From assembly GCF_003664185.1 (NCBI RefSeq), contig NZ_RCCS01000007.1:124001-188000 (forward strand): a stretch of DNA of 64,000 nucleotides. Direction: 5' to 3'. Origin of the DNA: Tenacibaculum discolor (GTDB lineage: Bacteria; Bacteroidota; Bacteroidia; Flavobacteriales; Flavobacteriaceae). The notes beneath the pieces are model-generated. The model searched no databases and had not been told where the DNA came from. It was given only the letters and a program-made list of their open reading frames with translations. Below are positions 27,483-36,318 of the stretch, one piece after another; within the stretch, counting starts at the first letter, position 1, and each line of letters opens with the position of its first letter. A program made the translations under genes and the position numbers.

Positions 27483-27713
27483 TGTACTTCTTTAAAACAG
27501 AGCTATAAATTGATTATTCAGCTCCAAATTTGTCGGGATATTTATATAATCCTTAAGCTATGCGCAAAAATATGTTAATTCTAGATTAGAAGTCTAAGTA
27601 ATCAATTTTGAATGAGGCTTGCTATAGGGAAAAAAGTGTTTGTTAAGAGAAACAGGAGAGATAATATTCAAACTTTTGTTAAAGTAAAACAACTATAAAA
27701 GTGGGGTTTTATT

Positions 27714-28009
27714 TTAGAGTTCTAAGTTGTTATATGTATTTTCTTTTTTCATTAAAAACTTTAGTTTATCACAGGTTTTGATTGGAATGAATTCAGTTAA
27801 TTGATAATAAGCTAATCCGTTTGCTTTGAAAGGATCTTTTTTAACAGTATTTTCTAGTTCAGATTTGCTTTCAGCTTTCGCTAACATGAAGCCACCAGTT
27901 TTTGGAGCTTATCGTTCAGAAGCAAGGAAGTTTCCAATTCATGTTGTTCGTTTAAAAAACAGTCAATTTTTTCGAGTTCAGTTTTGTAAGTAAGCTTTAT
28001 TATAAACAT
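27714..28009 (-). pseudogene. YciI-like protein, frameshifted
   Basis: Minus strand from ATG 28009. MFIIKLTYKTELEKIDCFLNEQHE is followed by a shift of frame to FLASER, a stop TAA, then APKTGGFMLAKAESK, YYQLTEFIPIK and a terminal NLEL. The joined sequence has the YCII (PF03795) order: N-terminal strand, conserved His, LASER...PKTGG, KADPF-type and GLAYY segments. Two lesions, a frameshift and a stop codon, inactivate it. It ends 8 bases before the isochorismatase-type stop-to-start region on the same strand and was probably its cotranscribed partner. Confidence 0.8.
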
Positions 28010-28016
28010 TAAAAAA

Positions 28017-28583
28017 TTAAATTTTGTGTATTAACTTTTCGTAATCTATTACTGTAGCAAACTCTTCACTTAAGTTAGCAAGAGAGGTTAAATGTATTGT
28101 TTTAGCATCATATTTTTCTCCATTAATACCAATTCTATCAAAAGCAGCTGTGGCGTCTGAAATTACATAAGTTTCAAATCCAAAATTACCAGCCATTCTA
28201 GTAGTTGTTGATACGCAATGGTTGGTTGTTATCCCAACAATAACAAGAGTTGTAATGGTTTGTTCATCTAATAGTTCTTTTAAATCGGTTCCAATAAAAG
28301 CACTATTCACTTCTTTAGTTATTATAGGTTCATTTTCTAACGGTATTACATTTTCGTTAAAATTAAAACCATCATTTTGTTTATTAAGTTTTGAATTTGG
28401 GTTTGTAGAACTATGCCTTATATGAAAAATAGGTAAATCTAGTTCTCTCCATTTGTTTAATATTTTTCCGCAAATAATTTCAGCATCTTTATTGTTTCTA
28501 TTACCGCCCCAGTATTCTTCGTTTAAGAAAGCTTTTTGGACATCTACAAGGATTAAAGCTGGATTTTTTTCTCTTAATTTCAT
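28017..28583 (-). CDS. Isochorismatase-like cysteine hydrolase
   Basis: 188 residues. The family triad is D14 (ILVDVQ), K90 (IITKEVNSAF) and C123 (TNHCVSTT), preceded by the conserved cis-peptide segment GITTNHC. Members hydrolyse amides or related bonds (nicotinamide, N-carbamoyl compounds, isochorismate); the substrate is not evident. A dead YciI-like gene follows on the same strand. Confidence 0.92.
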   Translation of the reverse strand: MKLREKNPALILVDVQKAFLNEEYWGGNRNNKDAEIICGKILNKWRELDLPIFHIRHSSTNPNSKLNKQNDGFNFNENVIPLENEPIITKEVNSAFIGTDLKELLDEQTITTLVIVGITTNHCVSTTTRMAGNFGFETYVISDATAAFDRIGINGEKYDAKTIHLTSLANLSEEFATVIDYEKLIHKI

Positions 28584-28654
28584 GCTTAAGTTATTATTTA
28601 ATACAGTATAAAAGTTTTAAATATGAATAATACTTAGGATAACTAGTTCTTAAT

Positions 28655-29410
28655 TTATTTTCCAAATAGTTTTTTCCAGAAACTCTTTTTTTCTTGAGGT
28701 TTCGTTTTTGAAGTTTCTTCATTTACACTATCATTTTTTTTAATAGCTGCAATTTGTTCCATAGCAGCTTGTTGATATAGTAGTGCACCTTCAGGATCAC
28801 AGTTAAACAAGTTAGAAAAACATGACGAATTATTTAAGTCCATCGGATTAGGTTCTATAACTTCTGTAGCTTCTAATAAACCTAATTTATTGTCTTTTGA
28901 AAAGTTTAAAGCTTTAAGGAAAACGTTAATTCTATCGTGCGAAAACAAATCATTTAATTCTTTTTTAATTTCAGAATCGCTTTCATAATCATTTAATAAT
29001 TCAGTAACCTTATTTTGAGGAATGTAAACACCAGAGCAATAATTCTCAATAATTTGATTATTTACACTTTTGGTTAACTTTTCATTTGGCACTATTTCTT
29101 GCCATTTTTTATAGTACTTTTTTAGCAAAGGATTTTCTGAAAGAGAAAGAGCTGAGCCTCTTATATAAAAGAACTTTTGAAAGAAACCTTGTGTAACAGC
29201 TATGTTAAATCCATGGCTTTTATCAAAAATATCATCTTCTTTAATGTTTAAGCCATTTTCAATGACTTCTTTATAATGGTCTTTGTAAAAATTTTCAAAG
29301 GTATTTTCTGAGATTACTTTTTCAAGTAAACTTTGATCATCTAATACATCAAAATACCAATCGTTTATTTGTTTTTCTGATATAGGATGATAACTTATAT
29401 CCCAACCCAT
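28655..29410 (-). CDS. Uncharacterised protein with basic aromatic C-terminal tail
   Basis: 251 residues, not recognised. Soluble, acidic, mostly helical, no signal peptide. It begins MGWDISYHPI. It has a polar Lys/Glu/Ser/Thr linker at about 220-240, then a short tail KSFWKKLFGK that looks like an amphipathic membrane- or partner-binding peptide. It stands alone on the minus strand between the isochorismatase-type gene and a dead SnoaL-like gene. Proteins with this beginning occur in other flavobacteria, but I know no function. Confidence 0.7.
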   Translation of the reverse strand: MGWDISYHPISEKQINDWYFDVLDDQSLLEKVISENTFENFYKDHYKEVIENGLNIKEDDIFDKSHGFNIAVTQGFFQKFFYIRGSALSLSENPLLKKYYKKWQEIVPNEKLTKSVNNQIIENYCSGVYIPQNKVTELLNDYESDSEIKKELNDLFSHDRINVFLKALNFSKDNKLGLLEATEVIEPNPMDLNNSSCFSNLFNCDPEGALLYQQAAMEQIAAIKKNDSVNEETSKTKPQEKKSFWKKLFGK

Positions 29411-29544
29411 AGTATTGTTTTTTAGTTATTGTTAATGTTTTTGTAAGTAAAAAGTAGTGAGGCTTTTCTATATAACTTTTTCTATTAAATTGAAAAGCTA
29501 AATTTACAAAGATTAGGTTCTTTATAAGTGTTAAAAAACTGTTT

Positions 29545-29911
29545 TTATTGTAGATCAACTTCAATGATATAAGATGTTATTAATTTTATTTTAGCACCTT
29601 TTCTCCCTTTGAAAAAATAAAAGTTTGAAAAAGCATGTTTTTTCCATTTTAATAGTTCCATTTACAGCGCCTTCTTTTCCGTGAGATAAGATTTGTTTAA
29701 GTGTTAATTCGGTTACCTCTTTCTCTTTTATTTTCTTAAAACTCCTTCTTTCCTTCAATTTTCTATCTCAAACTATACTCTAAATTATATTATCAGTAAC
29801 ACTTTCGGTAAGAAAATCCAGATCTCCTTTTGCTAGGGCGATATTGAATTCTTTTAAGAATGTCATTTTAGGTGAATTTCCACAGTTAGGACTTGAAATA
29901 ATTTTAAGCAT
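29545..29911 (-). pseudogene. SnoaL/NTF2-like protein, decayed
   Basis: Minus strand from ATG 29911: MLKIISSPNCGNSPK, FLKEFNIALAKGDLDFLTESVTDNII, then TAG and TGA where Trp and Gly codons are expected. A frameshift follows, then KEVTELTLKQILSHGKEGAVNGTIKME, a further shift, and a C-terminal KGRKGAKIKLITSYIIEV before a TAA at 29547-29545. The joined text has the cone-shaped NTF2/SnoaL layout of a small ketosteroid-isomerase-like protein of about 120 residues. Two stops and two frameshifts mean it is dead. Confidence 0.8.
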
Positions 29912-29939
29912 AATGTTATTTTTTTATGAGTAGTCTATG

Positions 29940-30767
29940 TTATTTCTCTACTTTAAATATTTTTTCAAAAGCATTGTACACGGCTTCATGTAAAGCATCG
30001 CCATGAGTTTTGTCTTCCAAAAAATCGAAATAAAGCTTCGTCTTTTTAGTTTTTTTACTCAGTAGTTTATCATGTAGTTCTTTGGCAGTTCTTTCCATGA
30101 TTGGCCCTTCTTTACCAACTGCAATGTATATACTCTTCTTAGTGTCGTACTTTACTGGTGTAAAGGTTAAAAGTTTTTCAGCATCCCACCAAAGACTAGG
30201 ACTTACAATTATGTAGTTATTAAAAAGGTTAGGGGTTTTAAATAAAACTTCTGTAGCTAAAAGCCCTCCAAGTGATTGACCGATTAGTGTTTTGCTATTT
30301 GTAGTTCTGTAGTTAGTATCTATAAAAGGGAGGAGTTCTTTTTTTAGAAATTGAATAAACTTTTCAGATTTCCCTGAAGTAGGAAATTCTTTCTGGTCAA
30401 TTTCTATAGAAGATGGATATGTAAAGTCTCTTTTTCTATCTACATTTCCAATACCAACTACAATAGCTTCAGGAAGCATATTTATCCATGGAAAAGAGCC
30501 AAATTGTACAATTCCAGCAATATGAATAAAGTCTTCATCTTTAGAACCATCTAATAAATAAATTACTGGATATTTTTTTGACTTATCAATATCGTAGCTT
30601 GCAGGAAAATAAATATTTAGTGTTCTATCTTCTTTTAAAATAGTCGACTTTATTTGAACAGTTTTTCCAATGGAAAAATCACTTTCATTAATTTTTTTAG
30701 GAATATTTTGAGCTAAGGTTGAAAAAGTGATTAATAGAGTAACAAGTAATAAAGTTTTCTGTTTCAT
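29940..30767 (-). CDS. Secreted alpha/beta-hydrolase esterase (Fes/IroE-like)
   Basis: 275 residues counted from ATG 30767, chosen because it begins a clean signal peptide (MKQKTLLLVTLL...STLAQ). The open frame runs upstream to 30824, but that part overlaps the MBL gene and is not signal-like. The esterase domain (PF00756) contains YLLDGS, the nucleophile elbow GQSLGG and SPSLWWD, with a probable catalytic His in THGDALHE. Related enzymes cut ferric-siderophore esters or short esters; no siderophore genes lie nearby, so the substrate is open. Confidence 0.88.
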   Translation of the reverse strand: MKQKTLLLVTLLITFSTLAQNIPKKINESDFSIGKTVQIKSTILKEDRTLNIYFPASYDIDKSKKYPVIYLLDGSKDEDFIHIAGIVQFGSFPWINMLPEAIVVGIGNVDRKRDFTYPSSIEIDQKEFPTSGKSEKFIQFLKKELLPFIDTNYRTTNSKTLIGQSLGGLLATEVLFKTPNLFNNYIIVSPSLWWDAEKLLTFTPVKYDTKKSIYIAVGKEGPIMERTAKELHDKLLSKKTKKTKLYFDFLEDKTHGDALHEAVYNAFEKIFKVEK

Positions 30768-30816
30768 ATTGCTAATAATAATGGTTATTGTACAATTATG
30801 TAAATATAACAGACTT

Positions 30817-31587
30817 TTACTCAATAGCCACTATATCACCATCTTCAGGAAGGTAAACGTTATGATATAAGTTATTTTGTTTTAATATGGTTCTAAGTTT
30901 TTCTCTAGTTAATGGACAATGGTTAATAGCTTCCATATGATTAGCAACGACTAAACCCGATGAATTTTTTATAAATTTTAGAATATCGTCTACGCTCATA
31001 ATAAGTTGTTTGAAAAGGTCAAACTGAGCAGTTCCACAGGCTAATACATTAATATTTGGTTTATAATTAGTCAATACTTTATGCACAGCGTCAGTATAAA
31101 TAGTATCGGAACTGAGGTAAATAGTTTTTTGATTAGGAAGCTTTATATAGAAACCCAATACATTTCCCATAAGTTTGGCTACAAATCCGTAACCATGTTT
31201 TGCAGGAATGCCTTCTATTTCTCCTCCTAAAAAGGGTTGTTTTTCCCAGTATTTTAAACTTTGAACAACATTTAGCCCTCTCTTTTTAAAGGCCTTCTCA
31301 TCCTTTACACTACAGGTAACAGGAATGTTATTTTTGATTAAAAACTCTACACCAGCATTATCTATATGATCTGGATGTTGATGAGTTATTAAGCAATGAG
31401 TTACTTTTTTTAGTAGTGCGTGTGTTTTTTTTGGAAGTGGAACAGTTGGGTTTTTTCTAGCTTTATGTCTAAAGAGAGTAAATGGAGGCATAATTCCTTG
31501 GTTACCGAGCATTGGATCGACAAGAATAACCTCTTTTTCAGTTTCAATAATTATAGTAGCATTTCTTATTTGGTGTATATGTAACAT
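30817..31587 (-). CDS. Metallo-beta-lactamase-fold hydrolase (UlaG-like)
   Basis: 256 residues. The metal-binding motif is THQHPDHIDN (HxHxDH), with further ligands in the YLSSDTIYTD and VANHMEAINHC regions. The N-terminus MLHIHQIRNATIIIETEKEVILVDPML is typical of UlaG-like or YtkL-like MBL proteins. The substrate is unknown. It lies just downstream of the Crp/Fnr-type gene on the same strand, with an 8-base inverted repeat directly before its start codon. Confidence 0.88.
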   Translation of the reverse strand: MLHIHQIRNATIIIETEKEVILVDPMLGNQGIMPPFTLFRHKARKNPTVPLPKKTHALLKKVTHCLITHQHPDHIDNAGVEFLIKNNIPVTCSVKDEKAFKKRGLNVVQSLKYWEKQPFLGGEIEGIPAKHGYGFVAKLMGNVLGFYIKLPNQKTIYLSSDTIYTDAVHKVLTNYKPNINVLACGTAQFDLFKQLIMSVDDILKFIKNSSGLVVANHMEAINHCPLTREKLRTILKQNNLYHNVYLPEDGDIVAIE

Positions 31588-31588
31588 G

Positions 31589-31608
31589 GTATAACTTTGT
31601 AGTTATAC
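31589..31608. promoter_or_regulatory. Inverted repeat at the MBL gene start
   Basis: GTATAACT-ttgt-AGTTATAC: perfect 8-base arms around a 4-base loop, one base before the MBL start codon. It could be an operator, for instance for the adjacent Crp/Fnr-type regulator, or a 5' leader hairpin that covers the ribosome-binding region. No direct evidence separates these. Confidence 0.5.
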
Positions 31609-31647
31609 AAATGTCTTTTATAAACTATTTGTTTTCATTGATTCAAA

Positions 31648-32223
31648 TCAAGAAATACGTTTTTTAATTCTGCTTAACGTTTCTGGTGTTATGTTTAAGT
31701 AAGAAGCTAAATGATATTGAGGTATGTTTTGTATCCATTCGGGTTTGTAAATAAATAATTCATTATACAATTCTTCAGGTGATTTTGTAGTACGATTAAA
31801 CTCTAGTCTCTCTTTTTGTTTTAAAAGTTTTTGAAAAGAGGCATCAACAAAGGTTTTACCACATTGATATTTTTCTAATAAATCAAAAAAGAGTTGCCTT
31901 TCAATACTTAAAATTTCTACAGAAGTTAAGGTCTCTTGGTTTTTCTTGGTAGTGGTATTTTTACTAAAAGTTAGTAAATCGGAGATAAACTGAGGTTTTA
32001 CATAAAAGTTAATATTGATTTCCTTGTCTTTATTTGCATAATATTCTCTTACAATTCCATTATTTAAAAAACGCAACTTTTTTTCTTTAGAGTTTTCTTG
32101 AAGTAAAACAGTTCCTTTAGCATGTTTTTCTATTTTAAATAGACTAAATAGTTCATCAAGTCCATGTTGATTTAAAGGAAACTCAGTTTCGAAGAATTTA
32201 GAAATTTTAGCAAATTTTGTCAT
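31648..32223 (-). CDS. Crp/Fnr family transcriptional regulator
   Basis: 191 residues. A cyclic-nucleotide-binding-type beta barrel (about 20-120, with KGTVLLQENSKEKKLRFLNNGIVREYY) is followed by a short C-terminal helix-turn-helix with YHLASYLNITPETLSRIKK, typical of the flavobacterial Crp/Fnr group. There is no cysteine cluster for an Fe-S centre and no convincing cAMP-phosphate cassette. It may control the MBL gene 60 bases downstream. Confidence 0.9.
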   Translation of the reverse strand: MTKFAKISKFFETEFPLNQHGLDELFSLFKIEKHAKGTVLLQENSKEKKLRFLNNGIVREYYANKDKEININFYVKPQFISDLLTFSKNTTTKKNQETLTSVEILSIERQLFFDLLEKYQCGKTFVDASFQKLLKQKERLEFNRTTKSPEELYNELFIYKPEWIQNIPQYHLASYLNITPETLSRIKKRIS

Positions 32224-32271
32224 TCAATTTGTTTTAACTAACATATAATTATTGAAAATTCCCAAAAGAAT

Positions 32272-33306
32272 TTACTTTTCTAAAGCATTTTCAATTATCG
32301 AAAAAGTTTTATTTGTAGGGTTTATTTCCGCTTTGATTCCATAAGGAATTGTGAAAATAGGACAGGTGTGCCCAAAATCCATTTCAGTAATGATTGGTAA
32401 GTCTGTTAAACCAGCTTCGTCTCTAATTACTTGTACTAAAGCATCTTCATATTCCTTTGTATATTGATTGTTATAGGGTCTACCTACAATTAGTCCATTA
32501 ATGTTATGCATGATTCCTGAAGCAACATAATTTCTTAAAATCCAAAGAAAATAATGAGGTGGCATCATTGCTTCCGATGTTTCAAAAAACATTATTTTAC
32601 CTTTCCAATCGGAAGGGCTTACCCACAGTTTTGTGTCTTTTAAAGTTTCTAAAACATCAAAACAACCCCCTAACAATTCTCCTGAAACAGTTTTAGTACC
32701 TTGTAAAAAATTCCACCCATTAGATTTTGTTAATTGTCTTGAAATAGTTTGATTTTTTGGATTGCTCCATTCTAAGCGTTCAGATGTCCAACCTTCCATA
32801 TTAGGTTGAATTTCACCTATTATTTTATTAGAAAATAAGGTTTGTTTAATATCGGCTATTTGATATTGATGAATTCCGTTATTTTCAGCAAACCCTACAA
32901 GTGTTGACGTCCCATAAAAAGAGGTTACTCCTGCTTTATAGAAACAAAAATGTGTTATTGTAGAGTCAGAAAAACCAATAAAAATTTTGGGATTTCTTTT
33001 AATAACATCAAAGTCTATAAAGGGTAACATTCGTATGCTATCATCACCTCCTATATTGGAAATAATCGCTTTTATAGAGGCGTCTTCGAGAGCTTCCATT
33101 AAATCTTCTGCTCTTGCTTTTGGGTTTTCATAAATCCATTTAGCAGGTTTCAAAGCATTTTTAGTTTCAACAACTTTTAACCCAAAGTTATCTTGTATCT
33201 GTTTTTTACCAATTTCATATCTACTAGGAATTTCTCCAGCACCGCCCCAAGACAAAGAGATTGTAGCTATTTTATCTCCTTTTTGTAATTTTTTTGGTTT
33301 GATCAT
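32272..33306 (-). CDS. S66-family serine peptidase (LD-carboxypeptidase/MccF-like)
   Basis: 344 residues. The nucleophile S113 lies in the conserved GFSDST motif, and the C-terminal half has LLGGCFDVLETLKDT and DFGHTCPIFTIPYG, with the catalytic Glu and His expected there. S66 enzymes include LdcA, which trims peptidoglycan peptides during recycling, and MccF, which cleaves microcin C. No signal peptide is seen, so it acts in the cytoplasm. The length and motif context fit the MccF branch slightly better. Confidence 0.9.
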   Translation of the reverse strand: MIKPKKLQKGDKIATISLSWGGAGEIPSRYEIGKKQIQDNFGLKVVETKNALKPAKWIYENPKARAEDLMEALEDASIKAIISNIGGDDSIRMLPFIDFDVIKRNPKIFIGFSDSTITHFCFYKAGVTSFYGTSTLVGFAENNGIHQYQIADIKQTLFSNKIIGEIQPNMEGWTSERLEWSNPKNQTISRQLTKSNGWNFLQGTKTVSGELLGGCFDVLETLKDTKLWVSPSDWKGKIMFFETSEAMMPPHYFLWILRNYVASGIMHNINGLIVGRPYNNQYTKEYEDALVQVIRDEAGLTDLPIITEMDFGHTCPIFTIPYGIKAEINPTNKTFSIIENALEK

Positions 33307-33414
33307 AGTTGTTTTTTCAGCTTGTGGTTAATGTTTTTTGTATATACTAAGAGTAATAGGGGTTTATGTTTAGGCTTAGTACTGCTTTATTTCTTTCGGT
33401 TTGAATTATTCTGT

Positions 33415-33442
33415 GAAAAAGAAACTCTGTTTTGTAGAGTTT
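33415..33442 (-). terminator. Terminator of the uncharacterised envelope cluster
   Basis: Minus strand: AAACTCT-acaaaac-AGAGTTT followed by CTTTTTC. It lies 24 bases after the stop of the gene at 33466 and probably ends transcription of the cluster above it. Confidence 0.65.
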
Positions 33443-33465
33443 AAAAAAATCTAAAAATTGTTTCA

Positions 33466-34416
33466 TTAATCTTGTTTTTCAATTCCAAATACCAATGGTT
33501 CGGAGTCTTTATCTAACAAAAATAAAGAAAGGTTTATAAATGAAAATGCTATACTAATAACAGAGAAAAAAGTTAAAGATATATTTATATAGTTCAAGTT
33601 ATCAATTTTAGAAATTATTATGATTAAAGAAGTAAGGCTTATAACATAAGCTATTAAACAAAGAAAGTAGTTGAAAAAAGAAAAAGTAGTGTTTTTTAAC
33701 CTCATGTAAACCAATTTTAAATACCATATAAAAAGTATACATATTACAATTAAGGGAGGTAAAAAACTGCCGTAACTTAAAGTAGTTATATTTTTATTAA
33801 TGCCAAGTAGTAGAGTAATTATGATAAGACCAAAAAGTATTGCTATGTACCATATACCTAACTGTTTAATGAATTGATTAATAGTTAAACTTCCTTTTTT
33901 ATAAACATCGTTTATATAAGGTTTAGATCCTTTGAGAACTGAAAGGAAGAGTATTGAGCTTATTCCTAAAACAATATAAAAAAGGATGTTAAATACATGA
34001 AAAGCCTTTATTTGATTGTCAATTTCTATTTCCATTAAGTCAGAAAACACCCCTAGGCTAGTGGTTGTTTTTAAAAAAACAACATCAAAAAAAAGAAAAA
34101 TAAGTGTTCCAACTAAAGCACCTATCCATAACTTAGAATTTAAGTCTTTTACTCTTTTAATAGTTAAAGTTAAAACGCTGTAAAATAAAATAAAACCTAC
34201 AGGTAAATTAGGGATAGTAAATGGTCTTATAACTTTATGCATAGCTAATAGCAGAGCACCTTTTGAGCTTATAATCGACGTAACACTATTAATTATAGTA
34301 AAATCAAGAATAAAAATAAAAGCTAAAAAGAATAGAACTATTATCCCAAATAAAAACTCTTCTTTATTAATAGTTTCTCTTGGGTCAAATAGTAGTTTTA
34401 TTATTTTGTAATTCAT
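33466..34416 (-). CDS. Polytopic membrane protein, DUF805-like
   Basis: 316 residues with about eight membrane helices. The first half has a DUF805-like layout: a FDPRETINKEEFLFG start like the R..R..Y/F motif, and LTIKRVKDLNSKLWIG resembling RRLHDIGRSGWW of DUF805. The second half repeats the pattern weakly (YMRLKNTTFSFFNYFL). DUF805 proteins are inner-membrane proteins of unknown role. It is the last of three tandem minus-strand genes (36218-33466) with gaps of 46 and 61 bases. Confidence 0.75.
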   Translation of the reverse strand: MNYKIIKLLFDPRETINKEEFLFGIIVLFFLAFIFILDFTIINSVTSIISSKGALLLAMHKVIRPFTIPNLPVGFILFYSVLTLTIKRVKDLNSKLWIGALVGTLIFLFFDVVFLKTTTSLGVFSDLMEIEIDNQIKAFHVFNILFYIVLGISSILFLSVLKGSKPYINDVYKKGSLTINQFIKQLGIWYIAILFGLIIITLLLGINKNITTLSYGSFLPPLIVICILFIWYLKLVYMRLKNTTFSFFNYFLCLIAYVISLTSLIIIISKIDNLNYINISLTFFSVISIAFSFINLSLFLLDKDSEPLVFGIEKQD

Positions 34417-34462
34417 AACTGTTTTATTGGGGGATACAGGTTGAGGTTTGTTAAAGTAAAAA

Positions 34463-34864
34463 TTAAATGTTGTTTGTGTTGGCTAGACTATTTTCATTCT
34501 TCTCATTTAATTCTAAGTAATTATCTTTTCCAAATGATATATAATACAAAGGGTATAGAATGATAATTCCAGCAAGAATCAGAAAAATAAGACTTTTAGA
34601 AAGCATAAATAGAGCAATAAATACCATCATAACAGCTCTTATAACTCCTTCATACTTAAAACTGTTAAGAGTTAAAGTTACGGTTTTATCATCAGTAACA
34701 TTTATGTTGATTTTTTGACTACCACACCAAGAGGCTTTGGCGTAAATTTCATATTCACCATTTTCTAACTCATATTCTTTATCTTCTCTTTTTATTAAAC
34801 CTAGTTCTTTTTCGTTAGCATAGATTTTAGCACCAACTGTGCTTTCAATTTTAATTTTTCCCAT
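34463..34864 (-). CDS. Unknown protein: PEGA-like domain plus two membrane helices
   Basis: 133 residues, not recognised. The first about 65 residues form short beta strands in a PEGA-like pattern (MGKIKIESTVGAKIYANEKELG and ENGEYEIYAKASWCGSQKI). Two hydrophobic helices follow at about 76-90 and 92-112, and then an acidic Asn-rich tail. The N-terminus has no signal peptide, so the beta domain would face the cytoplasm unless the topology is inverted. It is the middle gene of the three-gene cluster. Confidence 0.65.
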   Translation of the reverse strand: MGKIKIESTVGAKIYANEKELGLIKREDKEYELENGEYEIYAKASWCGSQKININVTDDKTVTLTLNSFKYEGVIRAVMMVFIALFMLSKSLIFLILAGIIILYPLYYISFGKDNYLELNEKNENSLANTNNI

Positions 34865-34925
34865 TTTAATTTTTAAGTTGTTTAATATATTATGTGTTTC
34901 TTTTTTACAGAACTATTTGTTAGTA

Positions 34926-36218
34926 TTATTTAACTAATTCTTTTGTTTTGTTCCAAAGGCTCTTTCCTTTATTCTTTAAGTCTTCTGTACTGGCATACTC
35001 TTTTAGGTTGTCAATAAAACTTTTTAGATTATCAATAGTTTTAAATATTTCATTTGTATGTGGTACATTTTGTTCTTTCATTACTTTTTCCCAATCTACT
35101 TTTGATAAAATTGAGTACATGTATTTTGTAGCGATTTTACTCAAAAAGAATTTATCATAAAAACCATTTAAGACCTTACCTGACTCTCTGTTCTTAACAT
35201 ATTCAATAGATTCATCTATTCTTTCTTTATCTTCTGAAGAGAGTAGGGTACTTGTTTTAAGTTTGGTTAAAGAAGCAATTGCTTTTTCATTTTCTTCGTT
35301 TTTTAAATATAAATAGGTTTCTATTGACCAAGTAATTTCATTATTTAACCCAATTTTATTAGCATCTTTTAAAAATGCTTCAAAATCTTCAAGAGCACGT
35401 TTTTCATCAATTTCTCTTTCCATCATTAATCGGTCAAAACCTCTAAACAAATGATTTAAAGAATGAAGCCCTAAATGAGTACTTTTATTATCAAGGTTTC
35501 CCCATTGAAAGAAAGCTCTTGTATAGGGTAAATCCACATCTTTGTTGTTGTTTAACCAGTTAATATTTCTTGAAATTTCATCTTCAGATAAATAATAAAG
35601 ACCTTTTTCAAAAAACAAGAAGCCTCTAAAGTATTGTAGTAGAGTTTTTATTTCAGAATCAGGAAGTAATTCAGGATTTGTTTTTGTGCATTCATAAAGC
35701 GATACTTCCTTACCTAAATCTTTACTTAATATTACAATTGCACTTAAAATAGCGTGCTCTATATTTTGAACATATTCTTTTTCTTCTCCTTTATAATACT
35801 CTCTTTTTTTGCTAGTAGAATCTCCGTAAATTAGATTAAAAGAGTCTACTAATGTTGGAAAAATATCTTCATCAGTTTTCATAATGAAGTCTTCCATTTT
35901 TTTATAATCACGATATATTAAAATGTAATCTATGAGTGATAAACTTTCTGGGTTTTCAACATCATATTTTACCACTTTATTAAAGATCCTATCAAGATCT
36001 TTTTTAAAAGACTGAAATTCTGTAGAAATAGTATCTTTTTCTGCTGAAGATCTGATTAGAATTTTACCAAATTTATAAGTGGCTATTTTATAAGAATCTA
36101 AGTTTTCTTTTAATTCTATTTTGTCTTTTTTAAGTAGTTCTTCGTCTGTTTTTTCTTTGTTAAAGCAACTAACTGTTAAAAGGATTAATAATAGTAGAGA
36201 GGTGTTTTTTAAGCTCAT
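34926..36218 (-). CDS. Uncharacterised lipoprotein, helical
   Basis: 430 residues, not recognised. Lipobox LTVSC gives a lipidated Cys at about 18. The rest is predicted almost wholly helical, Lys/Glu-rich, with tetratricopeptide-like amphipathic helices (for example RALEDFEAFLKDANKIG and KAIASLTKLKTSTLLSSEDKERIDESIEYVKNRES, of which the repeats are degenerate). It may be an outer- or inner-membrane scaffold protein. First gene of the three-gene cluster. Confidence 0.7.
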   Translation of the reverse strand: MSLKNTSLLLLILLTVSCFNKEKTDEELLKKDKIELKENLDSYKIATYKFGKILIRSSAEKDTISTEFQSFKKDLDRIFNKVVKYDVENPESLSLIDYILIYRDYKKMEDFIMKTDEDIFPTLVDSFNLIYGDSTSKKREYYKGEEKEYVQNIEHAILSAIVILSKDLGKEVSLYECTKTNPELLPDSEIKTLLQYFRGFLFFEKGLYYLSEDEISRNINWLNNNKDVDLPYTRAFFQWGNLDNKSTHLGLHSLNHLFRGFDRLMMEREIDEKRALEDFEAFLKDANKIGLNNEITWSIETYLYLKNEENEKAIASLTKLKTSTLLSSEDKERIDESIEYVKNRESGKVLNGFYDKFFLSKIATKYMYSILSKVDWEKVMKEQNVPHTNEIFKTIDNLKSFIDNLKEYASTEDLKNKGKSLWNKTKELVK

Positions 36219-36318
36219 TTTAAGAAGTGTTTAATAGGAAGTAAAGAATGGTTTGAAATTAGGGTAAACCTTTCTTTTTTTTGGTAATTTTAATTTAAGT
36301 TAGGGATATGGTTAGTTA

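Noticed and set aside
29349-29564. Minus-strand open frame of 71 codons
   Set aside because: It overlaps the start of the gene at 28655-29410, has no family pattern and a skewed, low-complexity composition typical of AT-rich non-coding DNA.
30768-30824. Longer start for the esterase
   Set aside because: It would overlap the MBL gene and hide the signal peptide that begins at the internal ATG.
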